Source of the DNA: JBJXHN01 sp046233135 | Lineage (GTDB): Bacteria > Pseudomonadota > Alphaproteobacteria > Rhodospirillales > Rhodospirillaceae | Assembly: GCA_046233135.1 (NCBI GenBank) | Contig: JBJXHN010000002.1 | Span: forward strand, 310,001 to 374,000 | Length of the DNA stretch: 64,000 bases | Reading direction: 5' to 3' | Part shown: in pieces, positions 7,654 to 15,103 of the stretch | Layout of the letters: each line of letters begins with the position of its first letter | Position numbering within the stretch: the first letter of the stretch is position 1 | The notes under the pieces: model-generated | Database searches by the model: none | Told to the model about the DNA's origin: nothing | The model's input: the letters and a program-made list of their open reading frames with translations, nothing else | Translations under genes and position numbers: made by a program

Positions 7654-8072
7654 TGTAAAAGTTTAGACTAAATCTGACGGTGGGATAGATTGGCGGTCAT
7701 CTGGAGAGATCCGCCATGACAAAGGACCAGAAAATCATTCGCGCCAAGGTCTGCCATCTGTAACTGGCCAGGCCGCTTGGGAACGTGTCCCAGGTCTGCA
7801 AGATGATGGGCTATTCCCGGGACAGCTTCTATCGCTTCAAGGACCTCTATGAGAAAGGAGGCGAAGTGGCGCTGCAAGAGATGTCGCGCCGCAACCGTCC
7901 TGGGGACAGCAGCGCGTCTCCAATGAGTTGAAAATGCGGGGTCTGTCCATCTCCCCCTTCGGAGTCCAGTGCGTCTGGCAACGCCATGACCTGGAAAGCA
8001 TGAAAAAGTGGCTGAAGGCCCTGGAAGCCAAGGTTGCCGAGACCGGCGCCGGCCTCACCAGAGGCGTTGGTG
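7654..8072 (+). mobile_element. IS481-family insertion sequence remnant
   Basis: The left end is recognisable: an IS481-like terminal sequence starting TGTAAAAGTTTAGAC at 7654, then a transposase start at 7716 (MTKDQKIIRAKVCHL). An in-frame TAA follows, then LARPLGNVSQVCKMMGYSR and DSFYRFKDLYEKGGEVALQ, the N-terminal helix-turn-helix. After MSRR there is an internal deletion and frame change. The next conserved part is VSNELKMRGLSISPFGVQC, then WQRHDLESMKKWLKALEAK, in another frame. The catalytic DDE domain is absent. This is a dead relic. Confidence 0.85.
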
Positions 8073-8142
8073 TTTCGGGCGGACCCCGGAACAAGCTTTC
8101 ATTGCCACCATCCCCCAGGCGAGGGAGAAAATAATTCCAGCC

Positions 8143-8213
8143 GCGCAGTACCGCACGTCTAAGGCATGACCAGCCGACATGCCATATGGTGCGTAAAAGG
8201 CAGCGTGCCACTT
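8143..8213 (+). repeat. Dispersed 71-bp repeat, copy 1
   Basis: It aligns without gaps to 61466-61536 at 55 of 71 positions (hand count). The best conserved parts are CCGCACG, GGCATGACC and GCGTAAAAG. It lies between the IS481 remnant and the chvG stop. It does not match the IS end seen at 7654. Confidence 0.7.
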
Positions 8214-8286
8214 AGGGGACTGTCGTGCCCGACCGTCCGTTGGCGTCATAAGGCCAGCTTCGGAGGCGCGGCCGGAGTGAAGACGG

Positions 8287-10047
8287 TTACCCCGCCGGCA
8301 GCGTCACCGTAAACCGCGCGCCGGCCACTTTGGCACCTTCGGGCCGGCGGTTTTCGGCGGTGACCGTGCCGCCGAAGGTCTCGACGATCTGCTTGCTGAT
8401 CGACAGGCCCAAGCCGGAATGTGTGCCGTATTTCTCGCCCTGGGGGCGCTCCGAATAGAAGCGCTTGAAGATGTCCTTCTCCTTCCCCGGCGGGATGCCC
8501 GGCCCTTCGTCGTCGACGGTGGCGATCACCTGGCCCTTCTGGCGGCGGATATGCAGCCGGATGGTGCTGTCGGGCGGGCTGAAGGACACCGCGTTGCCGA
8601 TCAGGTTGCGGAACACCTGGACCAGCCGCCCTTCCACACCCTGCACCTGCATGGGATCGCTGCTGTCGGCCTCGACGATGATCGACACGTTGCCCTGCTT
8701 TTCCGCCGCCGCCGCATGAACCTCGGCGAGCATTTCCAGCATGGGCCGGATGGCCACCGGCTGGGCTTCCGAGCGGGACAGCTCGGCATCCAGCCGCGAG
8801 GCGTCGGAGATGTCGGTGATCAGCCGGTCCAGCCGCTGCACGTCGTCGACGATCACCGCCATCAGCCGCTTCTGCTGATGTGGGTCGTCGATGCGCGCCA
8901 CCGTCTCCACCGCACTGCGCAGCGAGGTCAGGGGGTTCTTGATCTCGTGGGCCACATCGGCGGCGAAGCGTTCGATGGCGTCCATGCGCATCCACAGCGC
9001 CTCGGTCATGGCGATCAGGGCGTCTGACAGGTCGCCCAGCTCGTCCCGGCGGTTGGTCAGGTCGGGGATCGGCTGGCGGCCGCCCTGGCCGCGCCGCACG
9101 TTGTCCGCCGCGCGGGCCAGCCGCAGCAGCGGCCGGGCGATGGTGCCGGCCAGGTACAGCGACAGCATGATGGTCAGGGCCAGGGTGCCCAGGAAGATCT
9201 CCAGCACCCCCACCCGCATCTCGAACAGGGTTTCCTCGATCTCCTCCGCCCCGCGGGAGACCATGATGGCGCCCACCACCTGCTTGTAATACTGCACCGG
9301 CACCGCCACCGACAGCACGCGGGAGCGGATGTGCCGCCGCCGCATGGCCTGCCCCGCCTCGCTGTCGCTCAGCGCCCGGGCGACCTCCGGATAGTCGCCG
9401 GCGGTCTGGATCGGTTTCTCGACATATTGGGGCAGGGTTTCCTCTTCCCCCCAGGGGCGCGCCAGCATGTCGTACAGGCGGCGCAGGGTGTTCATGACGA
9501 TCCCGTCGTCCCGCACCGGCGGCGGCAGGTCGAGCACCTGGACCATGCCGCCATAGCCCACCAGCCGCCGGGAGTCGGCGATCAGCCGGCCCGAGGCGTC
9601 GAACAGCCGTGCTCGCACGTCGGCCAGGGTGGCCAGGCGGCGCACCATCTGGCGGGCGGTGTCGGGGTTGATGCCGTGGGTGGCCCGCACCACCGGCCCT
9701 TCGACGCTGACCTCCAGGTTCACGGCGCCCTCGCCGATGGCCGCGGCGATCAGGTCGCCTTCGGTGCGCAGGGCCTGGAAGGTCGATGTGGTCAGGGCGG
9801 CTTCGTAGGTGTCCAGATACAGGAAGCCGCCGGCCAGCAGGATGGGAGCCAGCAGGTTGACCGCCAGGATGCGCCGCGCCAGCGGCGAGCGCAGGGTGCC
9901 GCCCTGGTGATGGGCGCCCCAGCCGGTGCGTGCGCCGCCCCGGCCCCGCTTTCCCCGCCGGCTCTTGCGGTCGCTGCCCGCCGGGGCCGGCCCGCTCTCC
10001 AGGCCCAGTCCCCCGTGGGAGCGGCGATCTTCGGGGTCCGCGCGCAC
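8287..10047 (-). CDS. chvG: ChvG-type sensor histidine kinase
   Basis: This is a 586-residue membrane sensor kinase. A basic N terminus precedes a transmembrane helix (ILAVNLLAPILLAGGFLYL), a periplasmic sensor region of about 200 residues, a second helix near LGTLALTIMLSLYLAG, and a HAMP linker. The phosphoacceptor motif DVAHEIKNPLTSLRS is near residue 366, the N box FRNLIGNAVSF near 482, and G boxes DDEGPGIPPG and SGLGLSISKQI near the end. ChvG (ExoS) senses envelope or acid cues and phosphorylates ChvI. I chose the GTG at 10047, 14 nt after the chvI stop, instead of longer in-frame extensions that read through chvI. Confidence 0.9.
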   Translation of the reverse strand: MRADPEDRRSHGGLGLESGPAPAGSDRKSRRGKRGRGGARTGWGAHHQGGTLRSPLARRILAVNLLAPILLAGGFLYLDTYEAALTTSTFQALRTEGDLIAAAIGEGAVNLEVSVEGPVVRATHGINPDTARQMVRRLATLADVRARLFDASGRLIADSRRLVGYGGMVQVLDLPPPVRDDGIVMNTLRRLYDMLARPWGEEETLPQYVEKPIQTAGDYPEVARALSDSEAGQAMRRRHIRSRVLSVAVPVQYYKQVVGAIMVSRGAEEIEETLFEMRVGVLEIFLGTLALTIMLSLYLAGTIARPLLRLARAADNVRRGQGGRQPIPDLTNRRDELGDLSDALIAMTEALWMRMDAIERFAADVAHEIKNPLTSLRSAVETVARIDDPHQQKRLMAVIVDDVQRLDRLITDISDASRLDAELSRSEAQPVAIRPMLEMLAEVHAAAAEKQGNVSIIVEADSSDPMQVQGVEGRLVQVFRNLIGNAVSFSPPDSTIRLHIRRQKGQVIATVDDEGPGIPPGKEKDIFKRFYSERPQGEKYGTHSGLGLSISKQIVETFGGTVTAENRRPEGAKVAGARFTVTLPAG

Positions 10048-10061
10048 GCCGGCCGCCCGCC

Positions 10062-10784
10062 TCAGCCGGCCTTGACGGTGGCCGGATCGCGATAGCGATA
10101 GCCGACGCCGTACAGGGTCTCGATCTCGGCGAAGTCCTTGTTCACTTCGCGGAACTTCTTGCGCAGCCGCTTGATATGGCTGTCGATGGTGCGGTCGTCC
10201 ACATAGATGTGTTCGCCATAGGCTGCATCGATCAGCTGGTCGCGGCTTTTCACATGGCCCGGCCGCTGGGCCAGGGACTGGATGATCAGGAATTCGGTCA
10301 CGGTCAGGTCCACCGGCTGTCCGCCCCAGGTGCACAGGTGGCGGTCGGGGTCGAGCACCAGATCGCCCCGCACCATCGCGTTGGCCGACAGGGAATCCGG
10401 TTCGCTGGACTGCTTGGCCAGATCCAGCCGGCGCAGGATGGCACGGATCCGTTCGATCAGCAGGCGCTGGGAAAAGGGCTTCTTGATGTAGTCGTCCGCC
10501 CCCATGCGCAGGCCCAGCAACTCGTCCACCTCGTCGTCCTTGGAGGTCAGGAAGATTACCGGGATCCGCGACTTCTCGCGCAGCTTCTGCAGCAGCTCCA
10601 TGCCGTCCATGCGCGGCATCTTGATGTCGAGGATGGCGAGGTCGGTCGGGTCGGTGGTCAGGCCGCGCAGGGCCTCTGCGCCGTCGGTGTAGGTGGTGAC
10701 CGCGAAACCTTCGGCCTCCAGCGTCAGCGAGACGGATGTCAGGATGTTGCGGTCGTCGTCCACAAGGGCGATGGAATGGGTCAC
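10062..10784 (-). CDS. chvI: ChvI-type response regulator (OmpR family)
   Basis: This 240-residue regulator has a receiver domain with phosphoacceptor Asp53 (LAILDIKMPRMDG), conserved Thr in FLTSKDDE and Lys in YIKKPFS, followed by a winged-helix DNA-binding domain (TVTEFLIIQSLAQRPG, then VDDRTIDSHIKRLRKKFRE). ChvI controls envelope, exopolysaccharide, motility and acid-stress genes in alphaproteobacteria. The GTG at 10784 follows ACCGGAGGGACC and gives the family's usual length. chvG follows after 14 nt. The upstream spacer contains a long hairpin. Confidence 0.92.
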   Translation of the reverse strand: MTHSIALVDDDRNILTSVSLTLEAEGFAVTTYTDGAEALRGLTTDPTDLAILDIKMPRMDGMELLQKLREKSRIPVIFLTSKDDEVDELLGLRMGADDYIKKPFSQRLLIERIRAILRRLDLAKQSSEPDSLSANAMVRGDLVLDPDRHLCTWGGQPVDLTVTEFLIIQSLAQRPGHVKSRDQLIDAAYGEHIYVDDRTIDSHIKRLRKKFREVNKDFAEIETLYGVGYRYRDPATVKAG

Positions 10785-10850
10785 GTCAGGGTCCCTCCGG
10801 TCCAACCAGTCTCCGGCCCGGGCGGCTCGGAGAAGAATACCGTGGATGGC

Positions 10851-10884
10851 CCGGCTTTATGGCGAAAATGGCGCCATAAGCCGG
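10851..10884. promoter_or_regulatory. Long hairpin in the chvI upstream region
   Basis: CCGGCTTTATGGCG pairs with CGCCATAAGCCGG with a single bulged base, around a 7-nt loop. It ends about 67 nt from the chvI start. On the plus strand it is followed by TTCTTTT. It could be a leader structure of chvI mRNA, an operator or a terminator. Confidence 0.4.
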
Positions 10885-10963
10885 TTCTTTTCCGGCGATG
10901 TTGCCACGCCGCATCCCGGTCCGATCAAAAAGACATCACGAGGGAGCGGGTTCCCCCGGGGGT

Positions 10964-10993
10964 CTCGCCCCCACCGAAAGATGTGTGGGCGAG
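10964..10993 (-). terminator. Hairpin after the PCuAC gene
   Basis: An 11-bp stem with one mismatch (arms beginning CTCGCCC and ending GGGCGAG) and an 8-nt loop begins 22 nt downstream of the copper chaperone stop, reading minus strand. There is no U tract. Confidence 0.45.
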
Positions 10994-11014
10994 GAGTCCC
11001 GAAGTCCACTGGGG

Positions 11015-11551
11015 TTACTGGGCCTTCGGCATGGGTGGCATGGTTCCTTGGCCTTGGCCGTGGCCATGTTTCATGCCGGGGCCGCTGCCCATGGCGCCGA
11101 CGGCCTTTACGGTCATCTCCACGGTGACCGGCTCGGCGTGTTCGAAGGTCAGGGTCACCGGGAAGCGGTCGCCTTCGGCCAGGGGGGCGTGCAGACCGAT
11201 GAACATCACGTGGTAGCCGCCGGGCTCCAGGGTCGCTGCGCCGCCGGCGGGCACGGGAATTTCGTCCACCTGACGCATGCGCATCACCGTGCCGTCATGA
11301 ACATGGGTGTGCAGTTCCACGGTTTCGGCCACGGGGGCAGAGGCGGACACGATGGCGTCGTCGGTGGAGCCGGGGTTCTCGACCACCAGGAAGCCACCGC
11401 CGTTGGCGGCGCGGCCGGGGGTGGCGCGCGCCCAGGCGTCATGGACGGTCAGAGCGTCTGCGGCAAGGGACGGGGCAGTGGCAAGGGTCAGCCCGAGGGC
11501 AAAGGCAAACGGGGCGGCGGCCACGGTGGCCGCAACGGAACGGAGTCGCAT
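11015..11551 (-). CDS. Periplasmic copper chaperone PCu(A)C-like protein
   Basis: This 178-residue secreted protein has a signal peptide over roughly residues 1-31 (cleavage after LATAPSLAA). The PCuAC domain carries the copper-ligand pattern: His in ELHTHVHDGTVMRM, Met in the same stretch, and His-Met in GGYHVMFIGL. The tail is rich in Met, His and Gly (GMKHGHGQGQG) and may bind extra copper. Such proteins deliver Cu(I) to the CuA/CuB sites of cytochrome oxidase. The ATG at 11551 follows CAGGAGAGTCCCG. It follows the DUF2946-like gene by 73 nt on the same strand. Confidence 0.87.
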   Translation of the reverse strand: MRLRSVAATVAAAPFAFALGLTLATAPSLAADALTVHDAWARATPGRAANGGGFLVVENPGSTDDAIVSASAPVAETVELHTHVHDGTVMRMRQVDEIPVPAGGAATLEPGGYHVMFIGLHAPLAEGDRFPVTLTFEHAEPVTVEMTVKAVGAMGSGPGMKHGHGQGQGTMPPMPKAQ

Positions 11552-11624
11552 CGGGACTCTCCTGATCAATCCTGTTGAAGGGGACGGCATGGTCCGAAAT
11601 CGGCGCTTGTCGCCGGAGGCGGCG

Positions 11625-12035
11625 TCAGGCCGCCGGTGGTCCCCGGGGCAGGAAAGGCTGCCAGCCGCGCTGGAACGCGGGTGCCGTGATCTCCGGCAGG
11701 GCGGTCTGGGCAAGCACAAGCTCTCCGGGCAGCGGAATGGCCACAGGAGGCGGGCGCAGCAACGCCGCCCCGAAGGCGACGGCCTGACAGACCGGACAGG
11801 TGCCGGGATCACCGGCTTTCGGTTGCTGGCTGTCGATGGGACCGGCGGGGATGACGCGCAGTCCCATGGTGGTGCACAGCACCAAATTGCGCGGCCCTTG
11901 GGATGAGGGGACCGGCAACGCCTGACCGAAAGGCAGGAAGACCTGGAGCAGGACCGCGAACAGCATTGCCTGCACGCTCCGCTCGATGCGGGCGCGATTC
12001 AGCAAGGGTTCCATTTGGTGCCGTCGGCGTGCCAT
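11625..12035 (-). CDS. DUF2946-like small protein with CPVC motif
   Basis: This 136-residue protein has one hydrophobic segment near the N terminus (VQAMLFAVLLQVFLPFGQA), a Cys in VLCTTMGLR and a CPVC pair in GTCPVCQAVAFG. These match the DUF2946 group, often found beside copper-handling or TonB-dependent receptor genes. No biochemical role is established. The ATG at 12035 follows GGATGGAGACT; longer starts at 12044 and 12086 have weaker context. It is upstream of, and on the same strand as, the PCuAC gene, so a shared copper role is likely. Confidence 0.7.
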   Translation of the reverse strand: MARRRHQMEPLLNRARIERSVQAMLFAVLLQVFLPFGQALPVPSSQGPRNLVLCTTMGLRVIPAGPIDSQQPKAGDPGTCPVCQAVAFGAALLRPPPVAIPLPGELVLAQTALPEITAPAFQRGWQPFLPRGPPAA

Positions 12036-12181
12036 AGTCTCCATCCAGTCGCCGATGGCCCGCTTCGGACCACCGGTGACCCCCACCCTACGCCGTCTTC
12101 CTGGCGCAAGAAAAGTACAAACGCGTCTCCAACACGGCTGCCGTGTCCCCCATGCGGGTTTCGGTGGTCCATCCGGTACTT

Positions 12182-12187
12182 TATAAT
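12182..12187 (+). promoter_or_regulatory. Consensus -10 box next to the HugZ-like start
   Basis: TATAAT ends 9 nt before the ATG at 12197, so a transcript started there would have almost no leader. The corresponding -35 region (around 12159-12164) is a poor match. Confidence 0.35.
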
Positions 12188-12196
12188 CGCACCAGA

Positions 12197-12964
12197 ATGA
12201 CGACAGAAGCCCCGGTTATCAAACCTTCCCGCACCCATCGGACAGCCGTCCGCCGGGTGCTTCGCGAGGCCCGCAAGGGTGCTCTCGCCACCGCCATGGC
12301 GGACGGCGGCGCACCCTATGCGTCCCTGGTGACGGTGGCCACGGATCAGGGCGGTTCGCCGCTGTTTCTGTTGTCGACCCTGGCCGATCATACCCGGAAC
12401 CTTTTGGTCGATCCTCGCGCTTCCCTGCTGGTGGAAGGGCGTGGCGGAGCGGCCAATCCGCAGGAAGTGGCCAGGGCCACCCTGATGGGGCGGGTGGAGC
12501 GCAGCGATGATCCTGCCGACCGCGCCCGCTTCCTGGCTCGCCACCCGGCGGCCGGGATGTACGCCGGTTTCGGCGATTTCGCCATCTATCGCATGACGCC
12601 GGAGCGCGCCCACTATGTGGGGGGCTTCGCCCGGGCCGTGTGGATCCCCGACGGCCTGACCGTGCCGGAAGAGGCCGCCATGGCGCTGAAGGCGGCCGAG
12701 GCGGGCATCCTGGCCCATATGAACGATGATCACGCCGACGCAGTGGCGCGCTATGCCCGCTGCCTGCTGGGCGCCACGGGAGAGGGACCCTGGCGACTCG
12801 TGGGCTGCGATGCGGATGGGTGCGATATCGCCTGTGACGAGCAGGTGCTCAGACTGTCCTTTCAAGAGCCGGCAAACGGCCCCGAGGATGTGCACCGCAT
12901 GCTCGTTTCCCTGGCGCGGGAGGCCCGGTCTGCGGATACCGGTCCTCCGTCCTCCGCGATCTGA
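12197..12964 (+). CDS. HugZ-like pyridoxamine 5'-phosphate oxidase family protein (heme utilisation)
   Basis: This 255-residue protein has an N-terminal split-barrel domain (VRRVLREARKGALATAMADG, then PYASLVTVATDQGGSPLFLLS and LADHTRNLLVDPRASLLVEG) and a C-terminal DUF2470-like helical domain (AGILAHMNDDHADAVARYA). This two-domain build is that of HugZ/HutZ-type heme-binding proteins that help release iron from heme. No clear Shine-Dalgarno precedes the ATG and a TATAAT sits just upstream, so a near-leaderless mRNA is possible. A longer in-frame start at 12143 exists. Divergent from the DUF2946/PCuAC pair. Confidence 0.82.
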   Translation: MTTEAPVIKPSRTHRTAVRRVLREARKGALATAMADGGAPYASLVTVATDQGGSPLFLLSTLADHTRNLLVDPRASLLVEGRGGAANPQEVARATLMGRVERSDDPADRARFLARHPAAGMYAGFGDFAIYRMTPERAHYVGGFARAVWIPDGLTVPEEAAMALKAAEAGILAHMNDDHADAVARYARCLLGATGEGPWRLVGCDADGCDIACDEQVLRLSFQEPANGPEDVHRMLVSLAREARSADTGPPSSAI

Positions 12965-13071
12965 GCGGGAGAGCTTGCAGGGCCAATGCGGATTTCACGG
13001 CCCTGTGGTTGCTCCCGGCGGCGGAGGCGGCTAGGGTTGCCTCAAAACAAAGTTCTTAACTGGAGGAAGAG

Positions 13072-14916
13072 ATGAACGCCAGCCCGACCACCAATAAGAA
13101 ACTCCTCGACTGGGTCGAGGAGGTGAAGGCCCTCTGCAAACCCGACGACGTCTATTGGTGCGATGGATCGCAGGAAGAATACGACCGCCTGTGCCAGGTG
13201 ATGGTTGATGGTGGCAGCTTCATCCGCTTGAACGACGCCAAGCGTCCGAACAGCTATCTGTGCCGTTCCGACCCCCGCGACGTCGCCCGTGTGGAAGACC
13301 GCACCTTCATTTGCTCCGAAAACGAAGCCGACGCCGGCCCGACCAACAACTGGGCTGATCCGGCCGACATGCGCTCCACCCTGAACGGCCTGTTCGACGG
13401 CTGCATGAAGGGGCGGACGATGTACGTCATTCCCTTCTCCATGGGTCCGCTGGGTAGCCCGATTGCCCATATCGGGGTGGAAATCTCCGACTCCCCTTAT
13501 GTGGCGGTCAACATGCGGATCATGACCCGCATGGGCTCCAAGGTGCTGGACGTGCTGGGTGACGGCGAATTCGTTCCCTGCCTGCATTCCATCGGCATGC
13601 CGCTGGCCGATGGTCAGGCCGACGTGGCCTGGCCCTGCAATCCGGAAAACCGCTATATCGTCCATTTCCCCGAAACCCGGGAAATCTGGTCCTTCGGATC
13701 CGGCTACGGCGGCAACGCCCTGCTCGGCAAGAAGTGTCTGGCCCTGCGCATTGCCAGCGTCATGGCGCGCGACGAAGGCTGGCTGGCCGAACATATGCTG
13801 ATCCTGGGCGTCGAAAGCCCCGACGGTCAGAAGAAGTACGTGGGCGGGGCCTTCCCCAGCGCCTGCGGCAAGACCAACTTTGCCATGTTGATCCCGCCCG
13901 CCGGCTACGAAGGCTGGAAGGTGACGACCATCGGCGACGACATCGCCTGGATCAAGCCGGGACCGGATGGCGAGCTGCGTGCCATCAACCCCGAAGCCGG
14001 CTACTTCGGCGTGGCTCCGGGCACGTCTTCGGATACCAATCCGAACGCCATGATTGCCTGCTCCAAGAACTCCATCTTCACCAACGTCGCCATGACCGAC
14101 GACGGTGACGTTTGGTGGGAAGGCATGACCAAGGAAGCTCCGGCGCATCTGATCGACTGGAAGGGCAACGACTGGACCCCGGCCAGCGGGACCCCGGCAT
14201 CCCACCCCAACGCCCGTTTCACGGCCCCGGCCGAACAGGCTCCGTCCATCGATCCGGATTGGGAAAACCCCGCCGGCGTGCCGATCAGCGCCTTCATCTT
14301 CGGCGGTCGCGTGGCCACCAACTTCCCGCTGGTGTTCCAGTCCTTCGGCTGGGAACACGGTGTCTATCTGGCTGCCACCATGGGCTCCGAAGCCACTGCG
14401 GCGGCGGACGGCCAGGCTGGCATGCGCCGCGACCCGATGGCCATGCTGCCGTTCTGCGGCTACAACATGGCCGACTACTGGGGGCACTGGCTGGACATGG
14501 GCGAAAAGATCCCGGCCGACAAGCTGCCGAAGATCTTCCGCGTGAACTGGTTCCGCAAGGACGAGAACGGCAAGTTCATCTGGCCGGGCTTCGGTCAGAA
14601 CATGCGTGCGCTGGAGTGGATCATCGACCGCTGCGAAGACAAGGCCGATGCCGTGGAAAGCCCGATCGGCTTCGTCCCCAAGCGCCAGGACCTGCGCTGG
14701 GAAGGTCTGGAAGACTTCGAAACCGCGAAGTTCTACCAGATCATGGCGATCCATAAGGACAAGGCGAAGACCGAAGTCAACACCCAGAGCGATTACTTCG
14801 CGCAGTTCGGTGATCGTCTGCCGGCAGCCATGAAAGCTCAGCAGGAAGCCCTGCTGAAGCGGCTGGACGGTGCGCCTGATGTCTGGGACCTGCCCCAGGC
14901 CGCAGCTGCCGAGTAA
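13072..14916 (+). CDS. pckG: Phosphoenolpyruvate carboxykinase (GTP)
   Basis: This 614-residue protein is a GTP-type PEPCK, which converts oxaloacetate to PEP, the first committed step of gluconeogenesis. The P-loop is the GTP-enzyme form FPSACGKTN at residues 261-269, with the reactive Cys at 265. Other family blocks are RPNSYLCRSDPRDVARVED, FSMGPLGSP, GDDIAWIKPG, NPEAGYFGVAPGTS and FGGRVATNFPLVFQSF. CTGGAGGAAGAG precedes the ATG. A strong terminator follows. Many alphaproteobacteria carry the unrelated ATP-type PckA next to chvI; here the GTP type occupies the equivalent divergent position. Confidence 0.97.
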   Translation: MNASPTTNKKLLDWVEEVKALCKPDDVYWCDGSQEEYDRLCQVMVDGGSFIRLNDAKRPNSYLCRSDPRDVARVEDRTFICSENEADAGPTNNWADPADMRSTLNGLFDGCMKGRTMYVIPFSMGPLGSPIAHIGVEISDSPYVAVNMRIMTRMGSKVLDVLGDGEFVPCLHSIGMPLADGQADVAWPCNPENRYIVHFPETREIWSFGSGYGGNALLGKKCLALRIASVMARDEGWLAEHMLILGVESPDGQKKYVGGAFPSACGKTNFAMLIPPAGYEGWKVTTIGDDIAWIKPGPDGELRAINPEAGYFGVAPGTSSDTNPNAMIACSKNSIFTNVAMTDDGDVWWEGMTKEAPAHLIDWKGNDWTPASGTPASHPNARFTAPAEQAPSIDPDWENPAGVPISAFIFGGRVATNFPLVFQSFGWEHGVYLAATMGSEATAAADGQAGMRRDPMAMLPFCGYNMADYWGHWLDMGEKIPADKLPKIFRVNWFRKDENGKFIWPGFGQNMRALEWIIDRCEDKADAVESPIGFVPKRQDLRWEGLEDFETAKFYQIMAIHKDKAKTEVNTQSDYFAQFGDRLPAAMKAQQEALLKRLDGAPDVWDLPQAAAAE

Positions 14917-14964
14917 AAGGCTTGCCAACCCTTCTCCCGGCTTGGCCCGGGGAAAGGGGGCGAT

Positions 14965-15012
14965 ACGAAAAAAGGCCCGGAAACCCATCATGGTTTCCGG
15001 GCCTTTTTTCGT
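14965..15012 (+). terminator. Intrinsic terminator of pckG
   Basis: A perfect 21-bp stem around a 6-nt loop (arms include GGCCCGGAAACC and GGTTTCCGGGCC) ends in six T residues on the plus strand and six A residues on the left arm. It should work in both directions, also serving the convergent gene at 15104. Confidence 0.93.
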
Positions 15013-15103
15013 AGTGAAGGTCTTGCGGCAATCGGGAATGTGGTGGGTTTCCGAAGGACCCACCGCCCACAGGTTCCTACAGGGCGGGTCTGATGGGGCT
15101 ACG

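Noticed and set aside
8055..8249. 64-codon minus-strand open frame across repeat copy 1
   Set aside because: The matching frame in copy 2 is interrupted by a stop, so the similarity is at DNA level rather than evidence of a protein.
8073..8286. Right attachment site (copy of the tRNA-Ser 3' end)
   Set aside because: No stretch resembling the tRNA T-arm and acceptor end was found before chvG.
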